A stretch of DNA of 34,864 nucleotides from Eggerthellaceae bacterium. Lineage in GTDB: Bacteria; Actinomycetota; Coriobacteriia; Coriobacteriales; Eggerthellaceae. Each line of letters starts with the position of its first letter. The stretch's first letter is position 1. Under the pieces are notes generated by a model. It saw only the letters and a list, made by a program, of their open reading frames with translations, searched no databases and had not been told where the DNA came from. Below, piece after piece: positions 23,736 through 31,982 of this stretch. The DNA is taken from positions 1 through 34,864 of the forward strand of contig JAFWJU010000111.1 of NCBI GenBank assembly GCA_017511465.1, in the 5' to 3' direction. A program made the translations under genes and the position numbers.

Positions 23736-25133
23736 TTACCAAACACTGATGCCGTGCTCGGCCAGCACTTTCTCGAAGCGCTGGCGATAGCCGTCTTTGA
23801 AGAAGATGCACTGGGTGGGGTCGGCTGCCAGCAAGTCGTCGGTCATGGCCAGCGCTACTGCCCGGCAACCGCAACTGCACACATCGGCAAACTCGCATGT
23901 TTGGCATTCGGGATTGTGCTCGCGCACCTGGGCTCGGGTGACCAAGAGCTGCTGCGTGAAGGGCGAGTCGGATAGCAATTGGGCCAAAGGCGTCTCGTAC
24001 ACGTTGCCGTGCTCGACGTCATGCGCAGCTTCCCAACCGGAAATCTGGTTGCACAGCGTCAGGCTTCCGTTGCTTGCCACGAAGGGCATGCTGCGCGCAT
24101 CGCCGCACACGGGCTGCAGGCGATCGCGACTGGGACTGCAGCGCTTGACCGGCGTGAGCCGGCATTGCTTGCTGCCGGGCATGTAGTCGAGCAGCGACCA
24201 CACTTCCAGCTCCATGGGCAAATCCTGGCCCAGATACCAATCGAGATACTCCACCATCAAATCGCAATATGCGCGATAGTCCAGCGTGTGACCGTACTCA
24301 GCCGCCTTCCACCGCGGCGCCTCGACCACGCGGATCGGGCGCAGGTGGTCGACGCCCATTTCAGCCAGGCGCAGCGTGGTTTCGCGCAAGGTATCCAGAT
24401 TGCCATCCCACAGGCAATACTGAACCTTCACGCGGTAGCCGCGACGCTTCAACAGCTGAATCGCCCCCAGCGTGCGTTCCTCGGCACCCGACACGCCGCG
24501 CAGCCAATCGTGGTGCCCAAGCCCGTCGAAACTTATGTTGAATTGGGGATGGTGCCCCATGGCCTCAAGCGCGTCGAGCAATTCGGATGTGACGCGCGAG
24601 GCATTCGTGCCGATGTCGTCAATCGATATGCCCGCATCTGCTAGCGCTTGCGCGATTTGCAGGAAATCGTTGCGCAACAACGGCTCGCCGCCCGTGAGCC
24701 ATACGTGGCGTATGCCGCACGAAGCCAATTGGTCCACGAACGCCAGGCATTGTTCGGTGGTGGGATGCGCCGCAATCGGGTTGAGGTCGGCCGCCGCGAA
24801 ACAGTGCTTGCAGTTGTAGTTACACCTGCCCGTGATGGCCCAGTTGATTAAGTTGAATCGCCAGCAGGGGTACAGCTTGTATCGCTGGGCGTCGTCAACG
24901 GGCTTTGGAACGGCGCATTTTTCTATAACGCCTTCTTCGAGGAAGTGCGTTAGAATAGCGCGCACTTCTTCGGGCTCATCTTCCGCGAAACCTTCCTGCC
25001 CATCGCAGCGCGCCAACACGTTGAACTCGCCCACTGACAAATTGGTGGGCATATACCAATCGTCCCGCACGAGAGCATACGGATTGAACAGCCATCCACG
25101 CAGGCTGCAACCTTGTTTCAGGCGATAACGCAT
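23736..25133 (-). CDS. radical SAM/SPASM peptide maturase
   Basis: This 465-residue radical SAM enzyme is expected to modify the precursor peptide encoded just upstream. Residues 1-95 form a small domain (GWLFNPYALVRDDWYMPT, then GVIEKC) resembling the winged-helix peptide-recognition domain of RiPP maturases. The radical SAM core holds Cys104, Cys108 and Cys111 in GRCNYNCKHC, followed by WLTGGEPLLRNDF, the conserved GGEP. The C-terminal SPASM region has Cys residues in QPVCGDARSMPFV, SLTLCNQISGW, ECQTCEFADVCSCGCRA and DPTQCIFF, enough for two auxiliary Fe-S clusters. Known relatives form thioether, C-C or epimerised residues; the reaction here cannot be told. The gene starts 7 bases after the precursor stop. 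The stop is followed by a complex of short hairpins and a T-rich stretch (about 23690-23730 on the minus strand). Confidence 0.9.
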   Translation of the reverse strand: MRYRLKQGCSLRGWLFNPYALVRDDWYMPTNLSVGEFNVLARCDGQEGFAEDEPEEVRAILTHFLEEGVIEKCAVPKPVDDAQRYKLYPCWRFNLINWAITGRCNYNCKHCFAAADLNPIAAHPTTEQCLAFVDQLASCGIRHVWLTGGEPLLRNDFLQIAQALADAGISIDDIGTNASRVTSELLDALEAMGHHPQFNISFDGLGHHDWLRGVSGAEERTLGAIQLLKRRGYRVKVQYCLWDGNLDTLRETTLRLAEMGVDHLRPIRVVEAPRWKAAEYGHTLDYRAYCDLMVEYLDWYLGQDLPMELEVWSLLDYMPGSKQCRLTPVKRCSPSRDRLQPVCGDARSMPFVASNGSLTLCNQISGWEAAHDVEHGNVYETPLAQLLSDSPFTQQLLVTRAQVREHNPECQTCEFADVCSCGCRAVALAMTDDLLAADPTQCIFFKDGYRQRFEKVLAEHGISVW

Positions 25134-25140
25134 GATTCTC

Positions 25141-25464
25141 TTAGCACATTCCCGGATCAGGTTTTTTAGGCCATCTCTCAGACCACTCGTAACCGCACCC
25201 AGTGCAAGTGTAGAAGTACTGGTAGTAGTTCCCGCGGTCCTCGTACTGGTATGCGATCTTCGTGCAGCTGCACCGCGGGCAATGCAGTTTCCCGCAGTTC
25301 ACGGTTCCGCCATCCTCCCCACCCGCGATGGCGGCGAGCGCCTCGTCGGGCAGCGGAACCTTATTCTCCTTGGCAAGCGCCAGCAGTTCATCAAAGCTGC
25401 CGCACGCGCGCGCCTTCTCCTGCAATTCGGGGCTCAGGTCCTTGATGAAGTCTTCGAAACTCAT
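25141..25464 (-). CDS. Nif11-like leader peptide fused to a zinc-ribbon-like core (RiPP precursor)
   Basis: This 107-residue peptide is the likely precursor of the locus. Residues 1-48 form a helical leader (FIKDLSPELQEKARACGSF, ELLALAKENKVPLPDEAL) ending AIAGGEDGG, the double-Gly pattern cut by C39 peptidases, as in Nif11/NHLP leaders. The rest is a Cys-rich core: NCGKLHCPRCSCTKIAYQ, an aromatic hairpin NYYQYFY, then CTGCGYEW and a final GMC. CPRC...CTGCGYEW with Tyr/Phe between matches the layout of a TFIIS-type zinc ribbon, so the core may bind zinc or be crosslinked at Cys. The ATG is preceded by GAGGAGGA. It sits between the exporter and maturase genes, with its own TGAAAC-N16-CGTAT motif at 25526-25500. 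Confidence 0.85.
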   Translation of the reverse strand: MSFEDFIKDLSPELQEKARACGSFDELLALAKENKVPLPDEALAAIAGGEDGGTVNCGKLHCPRCSCTKIAYQYEDRGNYYQYFYTCTGCGYEWSERWPKKPDPGMC

Positions 25465-25499
25465 GCTCTCCTCCTCGCTTTTGCTTTTCCTGTCTCTCT

Positions 25500-25526
25500 A
25501 TACGACGAAACGCGAACACCGTTTCA
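25500..25526 (-). promoter_or_regulatory. TGAAAC-N16-CGTAT promoter before the precursor gene
   Basis: TGAAAC at 25526-25521 and CGTAT at 25504-25500 with a 16-base spacer, about 36 bases before ATG 25464. It lies between two same-strand genes of the operon and would allow extra expression of the precursor and maturase. Two other exact copies are at 23682-23656 and 23143-23117. Confidence 0.65.
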
Positions 25527-25532
25527 TGACCG

Positions 25533-27611
25533 TTATACCAACCTCTGGCGCTCCACGAGCCCGGAGAACACGCCTCCTTGGGCGACAAGCTCGTCGTACG
25601 CGCCGTCCTCGACGATACGGCCGCCGTCGAGAACGAGGATGCGGTCGCAATTGCGGATGGTGGAAAGCCGGTGCGCCACGACGATGCGCGTGCAGTCAAG
25701 AGCACCGAGGGCGTCGGATACCTGACGTTGCGTTATGTTATCGAGCGCGCTTGTCGCCTCGTCGAAGATGAGCAGCTTGGGCTTGGGGGCAACCGCGCGC
25801 GCTATCAGCAGGCGTTGGCGCTGCCCGCCCGAGATGCTGCCCGAGCCTTCGGATATGTGCGTGAACATGCCCATCGGCATGGCGCGGATATCGTCGGCAA
25901 TACCCGACATCTCGGCCGCTTCCCACGCCTCGTCCATCGTCAGGTGCGGCGCGCTGAGCGTGATGTTTTGGAATATGTTGCCCGACACGAGCCTGCCAGC
26001 CTGCAGCACGACGCCGATGTGGCGGCGCAGGGACCGCACGTCGAGGGTGGCAAGGTCGCGCCCGTCGTAGCAGACGGTTCCCTTCTCGGGCTGCTCGAAC
26101 CCCAGGAGCAAACGAACCAGCGTGGACTTGCCGCACCCCGTGCGACCGACGATTGCCACGTAATCGCCGGGATGCACCTCGAGGCTCAAGCCGTCGACGA
26201 TTGCAGGCCCGTCCTGGGTGTAGCGGAACGTGACGTCACTCAGTTGGATGGCGCCCGTGATGTCCTCGACAGGCTGGTCGCCCTCGCGCGCTTCGGGCTG
26301 ACATTCCAGCACAGGCTTGACGAGCTGCATGGTCGGCTGGATGGCGGCGATTTGCGTGCCGATACCCGCCAGCGCCATGATGGCGCCTGTCACCAGGCCG
26401 TATGCGACGTTGAACGCCATGTAATCGGCAACGGACACGTTGGTGGCGCTTGCAAGGAAGTAGATGAGAATGGTGCCCGCCAGCCCTGTAGCCGTCGTGA
26501 TGACGCTCGAAGCCCTTAACAGCAGCGGGCGGTTGTACGTGGTCTTGGCGACTTCCGCATAATTTTGCGCCCAGCGGGCAAACGCGCGACGCTCGGCTCC
26601 CGCCAGCTTGATCTTGCTAATGCCCGCAAGCAACGAGACGAGCGTGCCAGACAACCCCGCCGTGTTCTCGAGCTGTTTCTGGTCGTAGCGCATGTTCGCA
26701 AACGTTGCCACGGTGGTGACGACCGCGTTCACGACCAGCACGAACAGCGCGGGGATGGTGAGCTGGGGTGCGAAGCTTGCAATTTGGACGATGTAGACGA
26801 GCGAAAGCACCGACGAGAGGCCCGTGGTGAACACGACCTGCATCAACAGCTGCACGAGAGAGGTGATTGCCATAGCGCGGTTGGTCAGCTCGCCGGGTTG
26901 GTGTTCCGAGAAGAACCGCGGTGGCAACAACAGCACACGGGCCATTACGGCCGATTGCACTTGGATGTTGAGCTTGGTCCCGATGCGAGCCACTACAAGC
27001 GACCTGGCCACGCCGATAACCGCTTGCGAGAGCGCCGCCCCGATGAGCAGGGCGGCAACCGGCAGGACAAGCGATGGTTTGCCGTACGGGACGACCTGGT
27101 CGAAGATCACCTGGTTCGCCCATGCTGGAAGCAGGCCGATAGCGGTTGCAATCGCGCTGACAAGCACGACCATAACGTAGTCGGACAGCCCGAGTGACCG
27201 TAGGCCGAACAAGGCCAAGTCGCGCAAGCCGAGCGGCTTCAAAGGCAGCGGCCTGTACAGGCACAGGGCATCTGGCTGAATGGAACCCGCATTGCCACCC
27301 GTCACGCGCACGCGCTTGCCCGACGAGGGATCGACGTAGCAATAGCCCGCTATACCGCGTGGCAAGAGCGCCACGGAGGTTCCGTCTTGCAAGGTGCCCA
27401 GCATCGCGCCGATGGCATCTTTATACCATGCCCCTTCCAAACGCACCTTGCGCCTCATGATGCCGTGGGGGTGCAGCATGCTGTCGAGCCGCTGCTCTGT
27501 CGTATCGCCGACCGACTGCACATCTGAGGGTTTCACGTTGAAGTAGGAGAGCAACACGCCCATTGCCGAATCAAAGCGATTGACGGGAAGTTGTTCCGCG
27601 ATAACGTTCAT
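25533..27611 (-). CDS. NHLM-type bacteriocin ABC transporter, permease/ATP-binding
   Basis: This 692-residue ABC exporter matches the second transporter of NHLM (nitrile hydratase leader microcin) loci. A soluble N-terminal domain of about 130 residues lacks a recognisable peptidase motif. Six membrane helices follow (about 145-430), then the ATPase domain with Walker A GRTGCGKST near residue 493, Q-loop VLQAGRLVSGN, signature ISGGQRQRLLIARA, Walker B LLIFDEATSALD and H-loop VAHRLSTIRNCD. All catalytic residues are intact. It overlaps the upstream C39 transporter gene by four bases (ATGA), implying equal expression and probably a heteromeric exporter. The precursor gene lies 68 bases downstream. 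Its role is to export the matured peptide with the C39 subunit; this is inferred from gene context. Confidence 0.88.
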   Translation of the reverse strand: MNVIAEQLPVNRFDSAMGVLLSYFNVKPSDVQSVGDTTEQRLDSMLHPHGIMRRKVRLEGAWYKDAIGAMLGTLQDGTSVALLPRGIAGYCYVDPSSGKRVRVTGGNAGSIQPDALCLYRPLPLKPLGLRDLALFGLRSLGLSDYVMVVLVSAIATAIGLLPAWANQVIFDQVVPYGKPSLVLPVAALLIGAALSQAVIGVARSLVVARIGTKLNIQVQSAVMARVLLLPPRFFSEHQPGELTNRAMAITSLVQLLMQVVFTTGLSSVLSLVYIVQIASFAPQLTIPALFVLVVNAVVTTVATFANMRYDQKQLENTAGLSGTLVSLLAGISKIKLAGAERRAFARWAQNYAEVAKTTYNRPLLLRASSVITTATGLAGTILIYFLASATNVSVADYMAFNVAYGLVTGAIMALAGIGTQIAAIQPTMQLVKPVLECQPEAREGDQPVEDITGAIQLSDVTFRYTQDGPAIVDGLSLEVHPGDYVAIVGRTGCGKSTLVRLLLGFEQPEKGTVCYDGRDLATLDVRSLRRHIGVVLQAGRLVSGNIFQNITLSAPHLTMDEAWEAAEMSGIADDIRAMPMGMFTHISEGSGSISGGQRQRLLIARAVAPKPKLLIFDEATSALDNITQRQVSDALGALDCTRIVVAHRLSTIRNCDRILVLDGGRIVEDGAYDELVAQGGVFSGLVERQRLV

Positions 27612-29797
27612 CGCGCACCTCCCGTCTCGCCATCGCCCACAAGCTCGGCGTAACGGCCCCTCAACGCCAGAAGCTCATCGTGGGTGCCGCGTTCCACGAC
27701 GCAACCGCTGTCGAGAACCACAATCTCGCCGCAATCCCTGATAGTCGAAAGGCGATGCGCGACCACGATGCACGTGATGCCGCGATCGCGTATGGCCTGC
27801 ATGACCTCTTCCTCGGTCTTGGCGTCGAGTGCGCTGGTGGCTTCGTCCAGGATCAGGATCGAGGGGTTCTGGGCCAATGCACGCGCAATCTCGAGGCGCT
27901 GGCGTTCGCCGCCCGAGAAGTTAGCCCCATCTGATGTGACTGCCTGGTCGTATCCTTCGGGCCTAGCCATGATGGCATCGTGAATGCGCGCATCGTGCGC
28001 GGCATGGCGCACGTCGTCTTCGCCTTTCGACTCGTCCCACAGGCGCAGGTTGTCCATGATGGTGCCGTCGAACAGGACGATGTCTTGGTCGACGACCGAC
28101 AGCGAGGATTTCAGCTGTCGGCGGGGCACGTCTGCAAGGGCGACGCCGTCGAACGACACCGTTCCCTCCCATGGCTTGTACAAGCCCGCGACAAGCTTGG
28201 CGATGGTCGACTTGCCGCTGCCCGAACCGCCGACGAGCGCAACCCATTCGCCCGGTTTCACATGAAGATCGAAATCCACGATGACCGGCGGCGCAAGCGG
28301 CGAATAGCCGAACGTCAGGTCTTCGATATCCAGCTTGCCCGCCAGCTTATGCGCGGAATCGGCAAGGCTTGCGCCTTCTGCCTCTCCTTGCAGGTCATCG
28401 GGGACGTCGGTCTCGCTTTTCATGACGTCGTCGATGCGCTCCATCGAGGTGCGCATTTCCTGCACTTGCTGGTTAAGCGACAAGAACGAGTTGATCGGAG
28501 AGAAGAACTGCGAGAGCAGGCTTTGGAAGGCAAGCAGCATGCCCACCGAGAACTCGCCTTCCATGATGAGCCAAACGCCCAAGGTAAGCACGACGACGTT
28601 CGTCAGCTGCATGAGCGCCGACGGAAGCGCCCCGAGGTATTGGGTGATATGCGCTAGGCGCACTTGGGTTGCCGCAAGCGCGGCTTGGTAACCGCCCCAT
28701 TGCGCGAAGTAGCCGTCTTCGGCGCCCGAGGCTTTGATGCTCTCGATCTGGTCGATGCCGCCAATGGTCGATGCGTACAGCCGGCCGTTATCGCGCGACT
28801 GCACGCGCGTGACGTTGACGCGCGCCTTGGCTGTGGCGTTGACCACAAACAGGTTCACCGCGACGGTGGCAAGGCCGACCAGCGTCAGCATCAGGCTGTA
28901 TCGCACCATGACGACCAAGTACACCACGAGCAAGATTACGTTGAGCACGACGGGCGCCAGCTGAGAGATGAGCGTGTACGCGATGCTCTCGTTCTCTGCT
29001 TGGCGCTGCTGCAGGTCGCCGACGCTGTGCTGCTCGTAGAATGAAACGGGAAGCCGCAGTAAATGCCAAACGAAGGACGAGCTGGCGGCAACGGCGAATT
29101 TCCCCCGCACGCGCAAGGCGCTGACGACGTTTATGCCTGCGGCGATGCACTGCAAGACGGCGACGATCGCCATCAACCCAACGAGCGGCAAAAGCCAGTT
29201 CTGGTCGATACCCGTGAGGATGCGGTCCATGAACACGCGCGAGAACGTCGCGTTGGCAATGCCGGCAAACGCTCCTATGACGGCGGCGATGGCGATGACC
29301 GTGATGGAACCCGCCGCACCTTTGAGACGAGCGCGGGCGAATTCCACGATGCTCGCCGGCTTGCCACCCTCTTCGAATGACTCGCCGCACGCGAAGGTCA
29401 GCGCGATGCCCGTGAAGGAACGATCGAATTCCTCGAGCGAGACGCGTATCGAGCCGTTCGCGGGATCGTTGATGTAAGCCCATTTGCCCTTGAAGCCTTT
29501 GAGCACGACGAAATGGTTGAAGTTCCAGTGGATGATGCAGGGCAACGGCATAGCCCTAAGTGCATCGGTGTCGAGGCTGTACCCCTGGGCAACAAGGCCG
29601 TAAGCACGGGCGGCTTTCAGGATGTTGATGGCACGAGACCCGTCACGCGAGACGCCGCAATCGTGGCGCACCTGGTCGAGCCCAATCCATTTTCCGTGAT
29701 ATGCCAAAATCATGGCCAAGCAGGCGGCGCCGCATTCGAGCGCTTCCATCTGCATGACCATGGGAACGGAGTGGATGGGGCCCTTAGCTCGAGCCAT
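27608..29797 (-). CDS. C39-peptidase bacteriocin ABC exporter (NHLM type)
   Basis: This 729-residue protein combines a leader peptidase and exporter. The N-terminal C39 domain has the catalytic Cys22 in MEALECGAACLAMILAYHG, the His in NFNHFVVLKG and the Asp in YINDPANGS; it would cut after the double Gly of the precursor leader. Six membrane helices (about 165-440) and the ATPase domain follow: Walker A GGSGSGKST near residue 522, signature FSGGERQRLEIARA, Walker B ILILDEATSALD and H-loop VAHRLSTIRDCG. All key residues are present, so it should be active. The gene overlaps the HlyD-like gene by 14 bases; GGAG eight bases upstream supports ATG 29797. It is the strongest evidence that the locus makes and exports a double-Gly peptide. 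Confidence 0.93.
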   Translation of the reverse strand: MARAKGPIHSVPMVMQMEALECGAACLAMILAYHGKWIGLDQVRHDCGVSRDGSRAINILKAARAYGLVAQGYSLDTDALRAMPLPCIIHWNFNHFVVLKGFKGKWAYINDPANGSIRVSLEEFDRSFTGIALTFACGESFEEGGKPASIVEFARARLKGAAGSITVIAIAAVIGAFAGIANATFSRVFMDRILTGIDQNWLLPLVGLMAIVAVLQCIAAGINVVSALRVRGKFAVAASSSFVWHLLRLPVSFYEQHSVGDLQQRQAENESIAYTLISQLAPVVLNVILLVVYLVVMVRYSLMLTLVGLATVAVNLFVVNATAKARVNVTRVQSRDNGRLYASTIGGIDQIESIKASGAEDGYFAQWGGYQAALAATQVRLAHITQYLGALPSALMQLTNVVVLTLGVWLIMEGEFSVGMLLAFQSLLSQFFSPINSFLSLNQQVQEMRTSMERIDDVMKSETDVPDDLQGEAEGASLADSAHKLAGKLDIEDLTFGYSPLAPPVIVDFDLHVKPGEWVALVGGSGSGKSTIAKLVAGLYKPWEGTVSFDGVALADVPRRQLKSSLSVVDQDIVLFDGTIMDNLRLWDESKGEDDVRHAAHDARIHDAIMARPEGYDQAVTSDGANFSGGERQRLEIARALAQNPSILILDEATSALDAKTEEEVMQAIRDRGITCIVVAHRLSTIRDCGEIVVLDSGCVVERGTHDELLALRGRYAELVGDGETGGAR

Positions 29798-30317
29798 TGC
29801 CGAGCTCCGAATCGAGGAGGAACGATATGGGCGCGACCTCGTCGGTCGTGATCATCACATCGACGAGGGTGCCTTCGTCGGGCAAGTCGTCCATGGTCAG
29901 GTACACCGGGTAATTCCAGTCTTCGAGCTTGAGCATGTCGAGCGTGTACTCGTCTTTGGCGACGGCACCGGCATCGCGCGAGGAGAGCGGCGTTTGAGAC
30001 ACGTCGACGACGGTCGCTTCGCGATTGTTGACGAGAGCGCGGTCCCCAACGCTGACTTCGATGCGGTTTTGCTCGGTCAGGTAACTGACGACCTTGCCTT
30101 CGTACACGACACCGTTGTCGTTGATGGTCGTGGCCACTTTGGCGGTGAACCCCCACACGAGCAAGGCGATCATGGCGATGACCGCCGCAACGGCGACAAG
30201 CCACGTGCTGGGACGCACCGCCTTGATGTAGGCGTCGAGCCCCGTTGCCGTCGACACTTGGTCGAGGGCGGTTTGCCTGAACATCTCGGATCGCCGCTGG
30301 TCTTGCTGCGACGTCAT
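29784..30317 (-). CDS. short HlyD/NHLM secretion protein
   Basis: This 177-residue membrane-anchored protein occupies the position of the NHLM secretion (periplasmic adaptor-like) protein. Residues 1-36 are cytoplasmic, one membrane helix follows (STWLVAVAAVIAMIALLVWG, about 37-56), and the rest is an extracytoplasmic beta-rich region (GVVYEGKVVSYL, RALVNNREATVVDVSQ). Typical HlyD-family adaptors are 350-450 residues, with a long coiled-coil hairpin between lipoyl halves. That hairpin is absent here, so this is a minimal form, fitting a cell without an outer membrane. The start overlaps the sigma factor stop (ATGA), and the end overlaps the C39 exporter gene by 14 bases. Translational coupling along the operon is likely. 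Confidence 0.8.
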   Translation of the reverse strand: MTSQQDQRRSEMFRQTALDQVSTATGLDAYIKAVRPSTWLVAVAAVIAMIALLVWGFTAKVATTINDNGVVYEGKVVSYLTEQNRIEVSVGDRALVNNREATVVDVSQTPLSSRDAGAVAKDEYTLDMLKLEDWNYPVYLTMDDLPDEGTLVDVMITTDEVAPISFLLDSELGNGSS

Positions 30318-30808
30318 GAGGCGTCCTCCTCGGCATGGGCGCGCATGGCTTGCAGAGCACGCCGCAATCGCGTGGCCACCGTAGAGGGGTTCATGTCGAG
30401 CAACTGGGCAATCTCGACGTTCTTCTTGCCCTGGTAATACTTCAGGTACACGAGCTCGCGGTCTTCGGGCGAAAGGTTGGCGAGCAGTTTTGCGACGCGC
30501 TCCTGCCTGTCATCGAGAACGGGATAGTCGTCTTCGACCGACGGTTCGTCGACCACGACGTTGTCGAGGGCCACCACCGGCTTGCGTGTACGGAAACCGT
30601 CGATCAGCACGTTGTGGGCAATGCGCGTGACCCACGTGCTGAACGAAGCTTTGGAGGGGTCGAACTTGTCGATGTTCGCGACGACCTTGACGAAAACCGC
30701 GCTCGTGGCATCTTCTGCTTCGGCTGCGTTCAGCAGGCGATAGTAGGCGTAGTTGTACACCCTTTGGAAGTTTTCGCGGTACAGCTTTTCGAGTTGGCGG
30801 TCGTCCAT
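30314..30808 (-). CDS. ECF-type RNA polymerase sigma factor
   Basis: This 164-residue two-domain sigma factor is of the extracytoplasmic-function group. Region 2 spans about residues 5-75 (YRENFQRVYNYAYYRLLNAA, then FSTWVTRIAHNVLIDGFR, the -10 recognition helix). A short acidic linker follows, and region 4 covers about 105-158 (LSPEDRELVYLKYYQGKKN, then IAQLLDMNPSTVATRLRRAL, the -35 recognition helix-turn-helix). The ATG at 30808 is preferred over a TTG two codons earlier, since AAGGG lies nine bases before it. It is the first gene of the NHLM operon, coupled to the HlyD-like gene. No anti-sigma gene with a membrane helix is adjacent. It is a candidate for reading the TGAAAC-N16-CGTAT promoters in this locus; that link is inference. 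Confidence 0.9.
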   Translation of the reverse strand: MDDRQLEKLYRENFQRVYNYAYYRLLNAAEAEDATSAVFVKVVANIDKFDPSKASFSTWVTRIAHNVLIDGFRTRKPVVALDNVVVDEPSVEDDYPVLDDRQERVAKLLANLSPEDRELVYLKYYQGKKNVEIAQLLDMNPSTVATRLRRALQAMRAHAEEDAS

Positions 30809-30956
30809 GCCCAAAGCCCTTGCCGTTGGCGGCTCGTACTTAGCTGAGATTAATCATATCATCGGCTGCGCTTCGTTTCCGCAAACTAGCTGCCACCGTG
30901 CAGCATATCGCCCCAAAATGCACATGTCGCACCGCGTGCCGGGTACCTGCGCGATT

Positions 30957-31173
30957 CTAGTAGAACCACTTGTCGACGATGGTGGGTTCGGGGAAACCCC
31001 AGTCCTCCTCGACGTTGCGCGCCGTGCGGATGAAGCCCACTTTCTCGAGCACATGCGCTGACCCGGCGTTCTCGACCCGCGTGGACGCCGTGATGATCTG
31101 GATGTCGGTTTCGCCATACAGGTAATCCGCCATAAGACGCGTCGCCTCGGTTGCCAGGCCATGCCCCCACCAA
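30957..31173 (-). pseudogene. GNAT acetyltransferase, 3' fragment
   Basis: The minus-strand frame from about 31173 to the TAG at 30957 encodes the C-terminal part of a GNAT N-acetyltransferase of the RimJ/RimL type: WWGHGLATEATRLMADYLY (acetyl-CoA binding loop), ITASTRVENAGSAHVLEKVG and a FIRTARN strand. The N-terminal half is absent; upstream of WWGHG the DNA belongs to a protease gene on the other strand. The break point lies at the near-palindrome CCACCAACTGGTGG (31167-31180). No promoter or start fits. The remnant is not expected to be functional. Confidence 0.75.
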
Positions 31174-31176
31174 CTG

Positions 31177-31902
31177 GTGGTTTCCGAGGACTTCGAGCCC
31201 GGCATCGGCTGGAGCTACGAAGGCTGGATGGGCCTGCTGGAGCAAAACCCCGGCGTGGACACGGTGCAGCTGGGCACGGTTATCGTCGACGACATGGTCG
31301 CCGACGCGGCAAAAGACCGCGACAACGGCGACGCCACCTTGGCCCTTGTCGACGAGTCCGCAATCGGCGATTTGTACAAGGCCTGGGTGGGGTTTGCCTA
31401 TACGAGCCAAGACAAACTGCTCGACACCAACTAGAGCCAGCAGACCGAGTGGCGCAGCGGTGGGGTGCGCCTGTGAGACGACTGGAACTTTGATGATAGC
31501 TTCGTCACCATGACCGACTACTTCGTCACCGACATCATGGAAGTCGCCTCTTCCGTAACCAGTGACGAGGCCACTGCCCTGGAGCAAGCCTTCGACAACG
31601 CGATGACGCACTACGCCAGCACGGCGGGCGAAGAGGGCATGCACGGCCTGGGCGTGGCGCTTCCCTATGGCGATGGCGAGTTCTACGATGAGCTGGTGGA
31701 CGTTTTCGGGGCGTGTGGCATCGACGGGGAGTACGTCACCTGGTTGGAAGCGTTCGTCGACGTGGAAAACGCGAGCGGGCAAGACAATTTTGGCAACTGG
31801 GACGATTTCGATTTCAATCGCGATGACTACGGCTACGACGACAACGGGTATGCCTACGACTACGGCCTTGGAGGATACAGTTACTGCCACGCTCATCCGT
31901 AG
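31177..31902 (+). pseudogene. clostripain-family (C11) cysteine peptidase, 3' fragment with in-frame stops
   Basis: A single plus-strand frame encodes the C-terminal part of a clostripain-like peptidase: VVSEDFEPGIGWSYEGWMGL, LGTVIVDDMVADAA, then EYVTWLEAFV and a Tyr/Asp-rich tail. The frame is broken by TAG at 31432-31434 (just after LLDTN) and TGA at 31474-31476 (just before DDWNF, perhaps a Trp codon TGG mutated to TGA). The N-terminal catalytic His and Cys region is missing, cut at the junction with the acetyltransferase remnant. Family assignment rests on remembered sequence patterns, mainly the EPGxGWxYxGW and VTLPYGD-like (here VALPYGDGEFY) motifs. The fragment is dead as a protease. 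Confidence 0.7.
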
Positions 31903-31982
31903 ACGCAACCCGTAGGCTCTGCGATATACTTGGAATCATCGTTGCGGGAAAGCATCATATTAGTAATCGCTTAGGAGCGCGG

